Assembly (NCBI RefSeq): GCF_963378085.1
Contig: NZ_OY726395.1
Span: 2,728,001 to 2,792,000 of the forward strand
Origin: Mycolicibacterium sp. MU0050
Lineage (GTDB): Bacteria > Actinomycetota > Actinomycetes > Mycobacteriales > Mycobacteriaceae
Reading direction: 5' to 3'
Length of the DNA stretch: 64,000 nucleotides
Every line of letters begins with the position of its first letter. The first letter of the stretch is position 1. The position numbers and the translations under genes are program-made. This document shows positions 55,701 through 64,000 of the stretch, piece after piece. The notes under the pieces were generated by a model. That model was given only the letters and a program-made list of their open reading frames with translations, had not been told where the DNA came from and did no database searches.

Positions 55701-56543
55701 TCAGGCCAGCGCGGCGGCCATCTGGGCACGCGGCGCCGGGCGCCCCGTGAACTGCTCCACCTGGGAGTAGGCCTGATGCAGCAGCATCTGCAGCCCGCTG
55801 ACGACGGTGCCCCCGGCAGCCTCGACCACGGCCGCCAGCGGGGTGGGCCACGGGTCGTAGAGCGCGTCGAGCAACACCGGGACGGCAGCCAGCGCGGCGG
55901 CGCGCTCGCCCGCCACCTCGGCCGGCAGCGTGCTGACGGCCACCGCGGCCCCGTCGGCCGCCATGGTGAGGGCGTCATCGGTCAGCGGGCAGTGCCGCGC
56001 CGCCAGCCCGACCCGGGCGGCCACCGTCAGCAACTCGGCGGCCCGCTCGGCGTTGCGGGCGGCCACGACCACCTCCCCGAGCCCCAGCCGGGCCAGCGCC
56101 ACCACGGCGGCCGGGGCGGTGCCGCCCGAGCCCAGCAGGATCGCGCGCCCACCCGAGCCCGACAGCACCGGTTCGAGTGCACCGACGACACCGTCGATGT
56201 CGGTGTTGTCGGCGCGCCAGCCTGCCTCGGTGCGCACCAGGGTGTTCGCCGAGCCGACCAGCGCGGCCCGCTCGGTGCGCTCGTCGGCGAACTGTAGCGC
56301 CGCGAACTTGCCGGGCATGGTCACCGACACCCCCACCCACTCGGGGCCGAATCCGCCGACCAGAACCGGCAATTGGGCCGCGGTGCACTCGATGCGCTCG
56401 TAGGTCCAGTTGCTGAGCCCGAGTGCGCGGTAGGCGGCCAGGTGCAACTGCGGCGAGCGGGAATGAGCGATGGGCGAACCCAGCACCGCGGCGCGGCGGG
56501 CGGTCGGGTCCGTCGGCGCGCTAGCGGGCACTGTCGAGGACAC
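55701..56543 (-). CDS. aroE: Shikimate dehydrogenase
   Basis: 280 residues from a GTG at 56543 (a GTG at 56531 is an alternative); either start overlaps the end of mltG. It reduces dehydroshikimate with NADPH. Substrate-binding Ser residues lie in LGSPIAHSRSPQLH; the catalytic Lys is in VSVTMPGKFAAL, Asp in NTDIDGVVGAL, and the nucleotide motif GSGGTAPAAV shows one change from the usual GxGGxxxA. The conserved SGLQMLLHQAYSQVEQFTG closes the protein. Order aroE-mltG-ruvX-alaS is conserved in mycobacteria. Confidence 0.95.
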   Translation of the reverse strand: MSSTVPASAPTDPTARRAAVLGSPIAHSRSPQLHLAAYRALGLSNWTYERIECTAAQLPVLVGGFGPEWVGVSVTMPGKFAALQFADERTERAALVGSANTLVRTEAGWRADNTDIDGVVGALEPVLSGSGGRAILLGSGGTAPAAVVALARLGLGEVVVAARNAERAAELLTVAARVGLAARHCPLTDDALTMAADGAAVAVSTLPAEVAGERAAALAAVPVLLDALYDPWPTPLAAVVEAAGGTVVSGLQMLLHQAYSQVEQFTGRPAPRAQMAAALA

Positions 56544-57765
56544 CGTTGCGCCGGGCGATCTCGATACTCGCGAGGTGCTGCTGATATTCCCGGGTGAACA
56601 GCGTGGTGCCGGACATGTCGATGGTCACGAAGTACAGCCAGTCCCCCTCGGCGGGATGGACCGCGGCCTCGATCGCGGGCTGTCCGGGGGCGGCGATCGG
56701 GGTGGCCGGCAGTCCCTCCGAGGCATAGGTGTTCCACGGCGTGACGGTGGCGCGGTCGGCGTCGGTGGTCGCGATCTCCTGCCGGTCCAGCGAGTAGTTG
56801 ACCGTCGAGTCGAACTCCAGTTTCTGCGGTTCGGCCAGCCGGTTGTAGATCACTCGCGCGACCTTCGGGAAGTCCTCCGGGGTGGACTCCTTCTGCACCA
56901 GGGACCCGACGACCAGGATGTCGTAGGGCGACATGTTCATCGCGGCGGCGGTCTCGAGCAGCCCGTCGCGGGTGTAGTAGTTGGTGCTGGTGTCGATCAG
57001 GTCGGCCAGGATCTCGGTGGGCGATGCCGACGGGTTCACGTTCCAGGTACCCGCCGCGATCAGCCCCTCGATGCGGCGGTGATCGTCGCCCATCGCGGCG
57101 ACCCGTTCGAGCGCCCAGTCCGGGATCTTCAGCTCGGCCGCGGACGCGGTCGAGGCCGCCGCCTGCAGATCCGCGGCGGGGACACACTGCTGCTCGCCGT
57201 TGAGTTCCACGCAACTGGCGTTGGAGATCAGCGTGAAGATCCCGGCGGTCACCGCGTGGGTCTTGACGTCGGTGGTGTCGTCGAGTTGACGGCCCTCCGG
57301 GATGGTCATTTTGCCGACCCGGTTGGCCGGGTCGGCCAGCGCGTCCACCGCCAGGGCGGCCGGGCTCTCGGTGCGGACCAGGTAGAAGCCCGGGTGGATC
57401 GCGGCGATGGCCGGGTTCTCGGCGGCGGCGGTCACGAACGTCTTGGCGTTGGCGACCACGTTGGCGTCGACCAACGTCTGGGCCAGCGCGGTGGTCGTAT
57501 CCCCCTCGTGCACCTCGATCACGACGTCGTCGATGCCTTCGCCGGTGAAATCGGTGGGCGCCCCGGTCATGCCGTGCCACAGCTTGGAACCGAGGAAGAC
57601 GACCCCGATGGCCACCACGGTCAGGACCGCCACCGCGACGCCGGTCACCAGCCGCCGCCGGCGCTGATCACGCTCGGCCCGCACCCGTGCGGCCCGGGAC
57701 AGCCGTCGCCGCGGCGGTCCGACGGCCAGGGGCTGGGCCCGCTGGGGTTCAGTGTCCTCAGTCAT
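56521..57765 (-). CDS. mltG: Endolytic murein transglycosylase MltG (YceG family)
   Basis: 414 residues. A cytoplasmic Arg-rich N-terminus ([20 protein letters not shown]) precedes one membrane helix (about 40-60, [20 protein letters not shown]); the rest is outside the membrane. A LysM-like segment ([22 protein letters not shown]) comes first, then the YceG catalytic domain with the active Glu in [11 protein letters not shown] and the conserved PSxYN-like region. It cuts nascent glycan strands and so sets peptidoglycan chain length. Overlaps ruvX by 8 bases. Confidence 0.95.
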   Translation of the reverse strand: MTEDTEPQRAQPLAVGPPRRRLSRAARVRAERDQRRRRLVTGVAVAVLTVVAIGVVFLGSKLWHGMTGAPTDFTGEGIDDVVIEVHEGDTTTALAQTLVDANVVANAKTFVTAAAENPAIAAIHPGFYLVRTESPAALAVDALADPANRVGKMTIPEGRQLDDTTDVKTHAVTAGIFTLISNASCVELNGEQQCVPAADLQAAASTASAAELKIPDWALERVAAMGDDHRRIEGLIAAGTWNVNPSASPTEILADLIDTSTNYYTRDGLLETAAAMNMSPYDILVVGSLVQKESTPEDFPKVARVIYNRLAEPQKLEFDSTVNYSLDRQEIATTDADRATVTPWNTYASEGLPATPIAAPGQPAIEAAVHPAEGDWLYFVTIDMSGTTLFTREYQQHLASIEIARRNGVLDSAR

Positions 57766-58273
57766 GCGACCTCTCCGGTGGGGATTCGTTCTGTACCGTA
57801 CGTCGTTGGTCGAGCCAGCCCTGCAGGATCGCCACCGCCGCGGCCTGGTCCACGACGCTGCGCTGCCCCTTGGCGCGCACGCCGGCCTCCCGCAGGGAGC
57901 GCTGCGCCGACACCGTCGTCAGCCGCTCGTCGGCCATCCGCACCGGCACCGCCGGGAGACGCGCGGCCAACGCGTCGGCCACCGAGATCGCGTCGGCCGC
58001 CGAGGATCCGGCCCGGTCGGCCAAGGTGCGGGGCAGGCCGACGACGATCTCCACGACGTCGTACTCGTCGACCAGGGCCGCCAATCGGCGCACATGTTTG
58101 GCGGATTTGCGGGTGTCGCGCGGCACCGTTTCCACCGGCGTGGCGAGGATCCCGTCGGGATCGCTGACCGCCACACCGATCCGGACGGTGCCCACGTCGA
58201 CCCCGAGTCGCCGCCCCCGTCCGGGGTCGTCAGCTCCGGGCCGGTCCGGTTGCCGGCTGAGATCGGGGTCCAC
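57758..58273 (-). CDS. ruvX: Putative Holliday junction resolvase RuvX/YqgF
   Basis: 171 residues from a GTG at 58273. The RNase H-like fold shows the first acidic residue in [16 protein letters not shown], Glu in [10 protein letters not shown] and Asp in [12 protein letters not shown]. Also implicated in 16S rRNA 5'-end processing. The N-terminal ~20 residues are a Pro/Asp-rich extension. It follows alaS with 3 bases between and overlaps mltG, so alaS-ruvX-mltG-aroE form one transcript. Confidence 0.95.
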   Translation of the reverse strand: MDPDLSRQPDRPGADDPGRGRRLGVDVGTVRIGVAVSDPDGILATPVETVPRDTRKSAKHVRRLAALVDEYDVVEIVVGLPRTLADRAGSSAADAISVADALAARLPAVPVRMADERLTTVSAQRSLREAGVRAKGQRSVVDQAAAVAILQGWLDQRRTVQNESPPERSHD

Positions 58274-58276
58274 GCA

Positions 58277-60979
58277 CTAGGTCCGAGCGACTTCGCCGCG
58301 CAGCGCTTCGAGGGCGGTGTCGATGCCGCCCGGGTGCTTGCCGGAGCCCTGGGCCAGATCGACCTTGCCGCCGCCGCGGCCGTCGACGGCCGCGGCCAGG
58401 GTCTTCACCAGATCGTTGGCCCGCAGTCCGAGGTCCACCGCCGCCGGGTTGGCGGCCACCACGTAGGGCACGCTCGCGTTGTCGCCCTCGGCGATCAGGG
58501 CGACCACCGCCGGCTCGCTGCCCAGCGAACCGCGGATGTCGCCGACCAGTGAGCGAAGGTCGCCGGCCGTCATCCCGGCGGACATCCGCTGTGCCACCAG
58601 CCGCACCTTGCCGACGACCTCGGCACCGGCGGCCGCGTTCGCCGCCGCGGCGCGCGCCGTCGCCAACCGCATCCGCTCGAGCTCCCGCTCGGCGACCTTG
58701 AGCCGGTCGACGAGTTGGCTCACCCGGGCCGGCACCTCGTCCGACGGCACCTTCAACGACGACGCCAGGCCGGCGAGCAGGGCGCGTTCCTTGGCGAGGT
58801 GCTTGAACGAGTCCAGGCCGACGTAGGCCTCCACCCGGCGTACCCCGGAGCCCACCGAGGATTCACCGAGGATGGTCACCGGCCCGATCTGCGCCGAGTT
58901 GCGCACGTGGGTGCCGCCGCACAGCTCCAGCGAGAACGGTCCGCCGATCTCCACCACCCGGACCTCGTCGGGATACGACTCGCCGAACATCGCCATGGCC
59001 CCCATGGCCTTGGCCTTCTCCAGCTCGGTGTGGAAGGTGTGCACCTGGTGATCGGCCTCGACGGCCTCGTTGGTGACCAGTTCGATCTGGTTGCGCTGCT
59101 CTTCGGTCAGCGCGCCCTGCCAGTTGAAGTCGAACCGTAGATAGCCCGGACGGTTCAGCGATCCGGCCTGAACGGCGTTGGGGCCCAACACTTCCCGAAG
59201 CGCGGCATGCACCATGTGGGTGCCGGAGTGGCCCTGGGTGGCACCGTGGCGCCACTTCGGGTCCACCGCCACCGTGACGGTGTCGCCCTCGACGAACTCG
59301 CCCGACTCGACGTTCACGCTGTGCACGAACAGGGTCTTGGCGATCTTCTGGACATCGGTGACAGCAGCGCGCGCGGTTCCACCGTGCCCGGAGATGGCGC
59401 CGACGTCGGCGATCTGACCACCCGCCTCGGCGTACAGCGGGGTGCGGTCCACCACGATCTCGACGCGGTGCCCCGCCGCCGATTCCCCGTGCTCGCGGGC
59501 CTGGTGCGCGGCCACCGGAACCCGCTTGCCGTCCACGAAGATGCCGAGAATTCGTGCCTCGGACGTCAGTTCGTCGAAACCGGTGAATTCGGTCGGCCCG
59601 GCGTCGACCAGCTCACGGTAGGCGCTGAGGTCGGCGTGCGCGTGCTTACGCGCGGCGGCGTCGGCCTTGGCGCGGCGACGCTGCTCGGACATCAACTCAC
59701 GGAATCCGAGCTCGTCGACGGACAGCCCGGCCTCGGCGGCCATCTCCAGGGTCAGGTCGATCGGGAACCCGTAGGTGTCGTGCAGGGTGAAGGCGTCGGT
59801 GCCGCTGAGCGTCGATTTGCCGGCCGACTTGGTGGCCGCGGCGGCGTCGTCGAACAGCCGGGAGCCGGCCGCCAGGGTGCGGTTGAACGCGGTCTCCTCG
59901 GCCACCGCGATCCGCTTGATGCGGTCGAAGTCGGACACCAACTCGGGGTAGGACGGCCCCATCGCGTCGCGCACGGTGACCATCAGCTCACCCATGATCG
60001 GGTCGTCGAGGCCCAGCAGCTTGGCGGCGCGGATGATGCGCCGCAGCAGCCGCCGCAACACATAACCCCGGCCCTCGTTGCCCGGCGTGACGCCGTCGCC
60101 GATGATGATCGCCGCGGTGCGGCTGTGGTCGGCGATGATCCGGTAGCGGACGTCATCGGCGTGGTTGCCGCTGCCGTAGCCGCGCGGGGCCCGGGCCGCG
60201 ACCACGTCGATCACGGGACGCACCAGGTCGGTCTCGTAGACGTTGTCGACGCCCTGCAGCAGGCACGCGACCCGCTCGACGCCCATACCGGTGTCGATGT
60301 TCTTGCGCGGCAGCGGCCCGAGGATCTCGTAGTCGTCCTTGCTGGTGCCCTCGCCGCGCTCGTTCTGCATGAACACGAGGTTCCAGATCTCGATGTAGCG
60401 GTCCTCGTTGGCCTCGGGGCCACCCTCGACACCGTAGGCGGGGCCGCGGTCGTAGTAGATCTCCGACGACGGGCCGCACGGGCCGGGGATGCCCATCGAC
60501 CAGTAGTTGTCCGCCATGCCGCGGCGCTGGATCCGCTCGGCCGGCAGGCCGGCGACCTCCTGCCACAGGCTGACGGCCTCATCGTCGTCGTAATAGACGG
60601 TGGCCCACAGCTTTTCCGGATCCAGTCCGTAACCGCCGTCCTCGACCGAGTTGGTGAGCAACGACCAGGCCAGTTCGATGGCGCCCTGCTTGAAGTAGTC
60701 GCCGAACGAGAAGTTGCCCGCCATCTGGAAGAACGTGTTGTGCCGGGTGGTGACGCCCACCTCGTCGATGTCCGGGGTTCGGATGCACTTCTGGACGCTG
60801 ACGGCGGTGTCCCACGGCGGGGTGCGCTGGCCCAGGAAGTACGGCACGAACTGCACCATGCCGGCGTTGACGAACAGGAGGTTCGGATCGTCGAGGAGCA
60901 CCGAGGCGCTCGGCACCTCGGTGTGGCCCGCCTTCACGAAATGATCGAGGAAACGCTTCCTGATCTCGTGTGTCTGCAC
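58277..60979 (-). CDS. alaS: Alanyl-tRNA synthetase
   Basis: 900 residues from a GTG at 60979. The class II catalytic core spans about 1-245 (TSAVLL-type [41 protein letters not shown]). The editing domain has the zinc ligands HSGTHMVH and LCGGTHV (about 590-690). A C-Ala domain with a Gly-rich [15 protein letters not shown] segment ends the protein. All parts are intact and length is standard. Its gene leads the alaS-ruvX-mltG-aroE group; the YjbQ-like gene lies 91 bases upstream. Confidence 0.98.
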   Translation of the reverse strand: MQTHEIRKRFLDHFVKAGHTEVPSASVLLDDPNLLFVNAGMVQFVPYFLGQRTPPWDTAVSVQKCIRTPDIDEVGVTTRHNTFFQMAGNFSFGDYFKQGAIELAWSLLTNSVEDGGYGLDPEKLWATVYYDDDEAVSLWQEVAGLPAERIQRRGMADNYWSMGIPGPCGPSSEIYYDRGPAYGVEGGPEANEDRYIEIWNLVFMQNERGEGTSKDDYEILGPLPRKNIDTGMGVERVACLLQGVDNVYETDLVRPVIDVVAARAPRGYGSGNHADDVRYRIIADHSRTAAIIIGDGVTPGNEGRGYVLRRLLRRIIRAAKLLGLDDPIMGELMVTVRDAMGPSYPELVSDFDRIKRIAVAEETAFNRTLAAGSRLFDDAAAATKSAGKSTLSGTDAFTLHDTYGFPIDLTLEMAAEAGLSVDELGFRELMSEQRRRAKADAAARKHAHADLSAYRELVDAGPTEFTGFDELTSEARILGIFVDGKRVPVAAHQAREHGESAAGHRVEIVVDRTPLYAEAGGQIADVGAISGHGGTARAAVTDVQKIAKTLFVHSVNVESGEFVEGDTVTVAVDPKWRHGATQGHSGTHMVHAALREVLGPNAVQAGSLNRPGYLRFDFNWQGALTEEQRNQIELVTNEAVEADHQVHTFHTELEKAKAMGAMAMFGESYPDEVRVVEIGGPFSLELCGGTHVRNSAQIGPVTILGESSVGSGVRRVEAYVGLDSFKHLAKERALLAGLASSLKVPSDEVPARVSQLVDRLKVAERELERMRLATARAAAANAAAGAEVVGKVRLVAQRMSAGMTAGDLRSLVGDIRGSLGSEPAVVALIAEGDNASVPYVVAANPAAVDLGLRANDLVKTLAAAVDGRGGGKVDLAQGSGKHPGGIDTALEALRGEVART

Positions 60980-61070
60980 GTCGCTACTTTCCTGTTCGCC
61001 CGGATGGTGACAGCGCTCCCCCGCACCGCGGTCACCTGAGTTGACCGTCCCACACTACCGGTCTCCCCGA

Positions 61071-61472
61071 TCAGCCAGCCACGAAGCTCAGGCGCACCGA
61101 TCGCTGCGGATTGTCCCTGTTCAGGTCCACCAGCACGACGCTCTGCCAGGTGCCCAGCAGCGCCCTGCCACCCTGCACCGGGATGGTGACCGACGGCGAC
61201 ACCAACCCCGGCAGCACGTGGTCGGCGCCGTGGCCGGGCGAACCGTGGGAATGCCGGTAACGGTCGTCGCGCGGCAGCAACCGCTCCAGCGCGTCGACGA
61301 GGTCGTGGTCCGAACCCGCGCCCGTTTCGATGATCGCGACCCCGGCCGTGGCATGCGGAACGAACACATTGCACAGCCCGTCGCCCCGCGCGGCGCAGAA
61401 ATCCTCGACCGCGTCGGTGAGGTCGGCGATGCGCCGGTCGGAGGTGTCGACGTCGAGTACCGCAGTGTCCAT
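61071..61472 (-). CDS. YjbQ/UPF0047 family protein
   Basis: 133 residues, full length. Conserved motifs: GLCNVFVPHATAGVAIIE and PGHGADHVLPGLVSPSVTIPV, then ALLGTWQSVVLVDLN near the C-terminus. The His residues likely bind metal. E. coli YjbQ has been linked to weak thiamin phosphate synthase activity, but the physiological role is not settled. The M. tuberculosis homologue Rv2556c likewise lies beside alaS. No signal peptide. Confidence 0.93.
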   Translation of the reverse strand: MDTAVLDVDTSDRRIADLTDAVEDFCAARGDGLCNVFVPHATAGVAIIETGAGSDHDLVDALERLLPRDDRYRHSHGSPGHGADHVLPGLVSPSVTIPVQGGRALLGTWQSVVLVDLNRDNPQRSVRLSFVAG

Positions 61473-61565
61473 CCGTTCAGCGTAGGCGGGGTTTGTCCGC
61501 CCCGGTGGCGGGGTATTTCGCTGTCACCAATCTCGTCCCCACCCCAACACCCGAGCGAGGTAGAA

Positions 61566-61856
61566 ATGACCATCACCGGAGTCATCACCGCAATCCTGAT
61601 CGGCGCGGTCGTCGGTGTGCTGGCCCGCCTGATCCTGCCCGGCAAGCAGCCGATCGGCATCCTGCTGACCGTCGTCGTCGGTATCGTCGCGGCGCTCGTC
61701 GGGACGTGGCTGGCACGGACCATGGGCATCGCGACCAACACCAGCGGAGTCGATTGGCTCGAACTGCTGGTCCAGTTGGTGGTCGCGGTCGCCGGCGTGG
61801 CCCTGACCGCGGCGCTGCTGGGACGGCGTCGCCGCGCGGGTCTGCTGCGGCGCTAA
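61566..61856 (+). CDS. GlsB/YeaQ/YmgE-type small membrane protein
   Basis: 96 residues from the ATG at 61566, with GAGGTAG upstream. Three membrane helices ([60 protein letters not shown]) are separated by short loops; the Gly-rich first two match transglycosylase-associated proteins. These are general-stress membrane proteins of unknown mechanism. The last 8 residues are basic ([11 protein letters not shown]). Its TAA overlaps the stop of the convergent rarA by 2 bases (4 bases shared). Confidence 0.87.
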   Translation: MTITGVITAILIGAVVGVLARLILPGKQPIGILLTVVVGIVAALVGTWLARTMGIATNTSGVDWLELLVQLVVAVAGVALTAALLGRRRRAGLLRR

Positions 61857-63214
61857 CGCCGCGTCGCCCGGCGGATAATCGCCCGCAACCGCTCCACCCG
61901 GCCGCCGAGCTCGCGCTCGGCGCCCCGGGCGGTGGGGCGGTAATAGTCGGTCCCCACCAACTCGTCGGGCGGGTACTGCTGGGACGCAACACCATCCGGA
62001 GCGTCGTGGGAGTACCGGTAACCCTGCGCGTGGCCCAGCGCCGCCGCCCCCGAGTAGTGCCCGTCGCGCAGGTGCGCCGGTACCGACCCGGCCTTACCGG
62101 CCTTGATGTCGGCCATCGCCGCACCCAGGGCGGTGGTCACCGCGTTCGATTTCGGGGCGGTGGCCAGGTGCACGGTCGCGTGGGCGAGCGTCAGTTGCGC
62201 CTCGGGCATGCCGATCAGCTGCACCGTCTGCGCGGCGGCAACCGCCAGCGGCAGCGCCGAGGGGTCGGCCATGCCGACGTCCTCGCTGGCGAGGATCATC
62301 AGCCGGCGCGCGATGAAGCGGGGGTCCTCACCGGCGGTCAGCATCCGGGCCAGGTAGTGCAGCGCGGCGTCGACGTCGGAGCCACGCACCGACTTGATGA
62401 AGGCGCTGACGACGTCGTAGTGCTGGTCGCCGTCGCGGTCGTAGCGCACCGCCGCGCGGTCCAACGATTGTTCGACGATCTCGACGCTGACGGGTGTGTC
62501 CGCCGCCGCGGCGGTCTCGGCCGCCACCTCCAACGCGGTCAGCGCCCGCCGGGCGTCGCCGGCGGCCAACTGCACCAGCAGGGCCACCGCGTCGTCGTCG
62601 ACCGCGACCTTGCCCGCCAGGCCGCGCTCGTCGGTCAGTGCGCGGCGCAGCACAGCCTCGATGCCGGCGGCGTCCAGCGGCTGCAACTGCAGGATCAGCG
62701 AACGCGACAACAGCGGCGCCACCACCGAGAACGACGGGTTCTCGGTGGTGGCGGCGACCAACAGGACGATGCGGTTCTCCACCGCGGCCAGCAGGGCGTC
62801 CTGCTGGGTCTTGGAGAACCGGTGCACCTCATCGATGAACAGCACGGTCTGTTCGCCGTACGCGGCCGCCCGGCGGGCGACGTCGATGACCGCGCGCACC
62901 TCCTTGACGCCGGCCGAAAGCGCCGATAGCGCCTCGAACCGCCGCCCGGTGGCCCCGGAGATCAGCGAGGCCAGCGTGGTCTTCCCGGTGCCGGGCGGGC
63001 CGTACAGGATGACCGAGGCCGCCCCGGAGCCGTCGACCAGGCGGCGCAGCGGCGAGCCCGGCTTGAGCAGGTGGTCCTGACCGACGACCTCGTCGAGCAT
63101 GGCCGGGCGCATCCGCACCGCCAGCGGCGACCCGGGCCCCGCGACGGGCATCCCGGCACCGGGGCCGGGCTCGGCCGGCGCTTCTCCGGGCACATCGAAC
63201 AAACCGTCGGACAC
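61853..63214 (-). CDS. rarA: Replication-associated recombination ATPase RarA/MgsA
   Basis: 453 residues from the GTG at 63214 ([10 protein letters not shown]..., with AAGG just upstream); a TTG at 63244 would add ten basic residues. AAA+ core: Walker [13 protein letters not shown], Walker [13 protein letters not shown], sensor 1 [13 protein letters not shown] and the arginine-containing PLLSRSL. C-terminal tetramerisation helices end with [21 protein letters not shown]. It acts at stalled replication forks with RecA and clamp-loader components. M. tuberculosis Rv2559c is the homologue. Convergent and overlapping with the stress membrane protein gene. Confidence 0.95.
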   Translation of the reverse strand: MSDGLFDVPGEAPAEPGPGAGMPVAGPGSPLAVRMRPAMLDEVVGQDHLLKPGSPLRRLVDGSGAASVILYGPPGTGKTTLASLISGATGRRFEALSALSAGVKEVRAVIDVARRAAAYGEQTVLFIDEVHRFSKTQQDALLAAVENRIVLLVAATTENPSFSVVAPLLSRSLILQLQPLDAAGIEAVLRRALTDERGLAGKVAVDDDAVALLVQLAAGDARRALTALEVAAETAAAADTPVSVEIVEQSLDRAAVRYDRDGDQHYDVVSAFIKSVRGSDVDAALHYLARMLTAGEDPRFIARRLMILASEDVGMADPSALPLAVAAAQTVQLIGMPEAQLTLAHATVHLATAPKSNAVTTALGAAMADIKAGKAGSVPAHLRDGHYSGAAALGHAQGYRYSHDAPDGVASQQYPPDELVGTDYYRPTARGAERELGGRVERLRAIIRRATRR

Positions 63215-63250
63215 GTCCTTGTGCTTACCACGGCGACGCGACAACTTCGA

Positions 63251-63267
63251 CGCGGTGATTCACCGCG
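63251..63267. promoter_or_regulatory. Perfect palindrome upstream of rarA
   Basis: Eight-base arms CGCGGTGA and TCACCGCG flank a single T. It lies 37 bases before the preferred rarA start and 69 bases before the divergent exported-protein gene, in the shared promoter region. It could be an operator or an RNA hairpin. No SOS (LexA) box was recognised here. Confidence 0.4.
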
Positions 63268-63335
63268 GCGCGTGACCCGAGCGCCCCCAGGTGATAAACC
63301 TGTGTGCACGTCACGCGAGAGTCGAGGAGCGCCAC

Positions 63336-63926
63336 ATGAGATTGCGACAGCGGATCGGCCTGACCGGCGCGGTCGCAGTGCTGGCCGCGCTGGGCACCGC
63401 CGCCCCGAGTCCGGCGGCGCCCTCGGTGGCCCCGCCGCCGGACGGCGAATACACCTACACCCAGCCCGGCAAGCCCAGCGCGCACTGGAGCATGCAGTCC
63501 GTCTGCGCGCAGGCCAGCGGCACCCGGGCGCAACCCGACTATTCCGATCCGCACATCCAGACGTTGGGCTGTGTGCTCAACGTGACCAGCACGACGGATC
63601 GCCCCGCCGACGCCGAACAGAAGCTGCTCAACATCGGTGGGCGGGCTCGACTGTCCAACGGCCTGTGGGCCTTCGAGTACTCCCCCATGGACGGTCAGGT
63701 CTGCCCCGACGGCAGCACCGCGAAGCTGCAGCAGAAGTTCGAGTTCAGCGAGGTCACGCTGACCGGCACCCGCACCACCCTGTGGGGCGACGAGTGCGGC
63801 GGTCCGCCGGGGATGGCCAAGGAGCCGTTCACGCTGACATTCCTGGCACCGCTGGAGCCCCCGGTGGTCGAGCGGTTCCCCATGGACTGCAACTACCTGG
63901 CGGGCCGGCCCAGCATCTGCTCCTAG
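63336..63926 (+). CDS. Exported protein of unknown function
   Basis: 196 residues from the ATG at 63336, with GAGGAG 6 bases upstream. A signal peptide is clear (basic MRLRQRIG, hydrophobic LTGAVAVLAALG, cleavage near PSPAAPS, about residue 28). The mature part is mostly beta-strand, with five Cys in segments such as SMQSVCAQAS, LGCVLNVTS, GQVCPDGS, GDECGGPPG and DCNYLAG plus a Cys two residues from the C-terminus, enough for three disulfides. This disulfide-rich, Pro/Gly-containing pattern is common among secreted mycobacterial proteins. I recognise no named family. Probably transcribed alone. Confidence 0.8.
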   Translation: MRLRQRIGLTGAVAVLAALGTAAPSPAAPSVAPPPDGEYTYTQPGKPSAHWSMQSVCAQASGTRAQPDYSDPHIQTLGCVLNVTSTTDRPADAEQKLLNIGGRARLSNGLWAFEYSPMDGQVCPDGSTAKLQQKFEFSEVTLTGTRTTLWGDECGGPPGMAKEPFTLTFLAPLEPPVVERFPMDCNYLAGRPSICS

Positions 63927-63936
63927 CGCCCGGGTG

Positions 63937-64000
63937 CTAGGCCGGGGCGGTCACGAAGTCGATGAGTTCCTCGACCCGCCCGATCAGAGCGGGGTCCAGG
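63937..64000 (-). CDS. C-terminal 20 residues of a gene continuing past the window
   Basis: Reading the minus strand from the end of the window, an open frame encodes LDPALIGRVEELIDFVTAPA and stops at a TAG (63937-63939). It lies 10 bases from the stop of the exported-protein gene in convergent orientation. The remaining sequence is too short to identify the product, and even its coding status rests on frame and spacing only. Confidence 0.4.
   Translation of the reverse strand, partial: LDPALIGRVEELIDFVTAPA

Overview
The window is high-G+C actinobacterial DNA, almost certainly from a rapidly growing or environmental mycobacterium (Mycolicibacterium type). The evidence is gene content and order. 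Most minus-strand genes follow, in inverted orientation, the order recalled for M. tuberculosis Rv1379-Rv1410 (pyrR-pyrB-pyrC-membrane protein-carA-carB-pyrF, mihF-gmk-rpoZ-coaBC-metK, priA, fmt-rsmB, rpe-ribD, P55). A second block resembles Rv2532-Rv2559 (nusB, efp, pepQ, B-4DMT protein, aroB-aroK-aroC, A24 peptidase, aroE, mltG, ruvX, alaS, YjbQ-like protein, RarA-like ATPase). No rRNA, tRNA, insertion sequence, phage or CRISPR array was seen.

Layout. 1-977: end of a P55-type MFS exporter and a DJ-1/PfpI protein. 985-2690: ribD and rpe. 2700-19135: a block that separates rpe from rsmB (fmu), genes recalled as adjacent in M. tuberculosis. It holds a diverged condensation-superfamily acyltransferase, an exported GjpA-like protein with a Ser/Lys/Asp tail, a six-gene surface-glycan operon, a divergent giant fusion gene, an EEP-family hydrolase and a sugar isomerase-like TIM barrel. 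19271-34393: conserved housekeeping genes plus LemA/DUF2207, esterases, lysoplasmalogenase and a Baeyer-Villiger-type monooxygenase. 34394-35447: about 1 kb without a convincing gene. 35448-37606: a second monooxygenase broken by one in-frame TAG, and its TetR regulator. 37639-46438: the pyrimidine operon with a PyrR-binding RNA hairpin and an unannotated 32-codon ORF between carA and carB. 46541-49236: a serine hydrolase, an acyl-CoA-dehydrogenase-fold oxygenase behind a palindromic operator, and a 70-aa helical protein. 49305-63214: nusB/efp/pepQ, shikimate genes, cell-wall and translation genes, rarA. 63336-64000: an exported protein and the tail of a further gene.

The most unusual object is the 1,296-residue protein at 13297-17187. 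It joins a Wzx/MATE-like polysaccharide flippase to an NRPS-like adenylation domain, a carrier domain and a type I thioesterase in one chain. It diverges from a tightly coupled operon: GT2, GT2, DUF998 membrane protein, GH16 lipoprotein, GT2, large polytopic membrane protein. My working model is that this is a glycan assembly and export system. The fused A-T-TE part would activate a small acid and place it on the lipid-linked saccharide or on the nascent surface glycan, in logic similar to D-alanylation by Dlt. The adenylation domain has Ala at the place where alpha-amino-acid-activating domains carry the amino-group-binding Asp, so the substrate may not be an ordinary amino acid.
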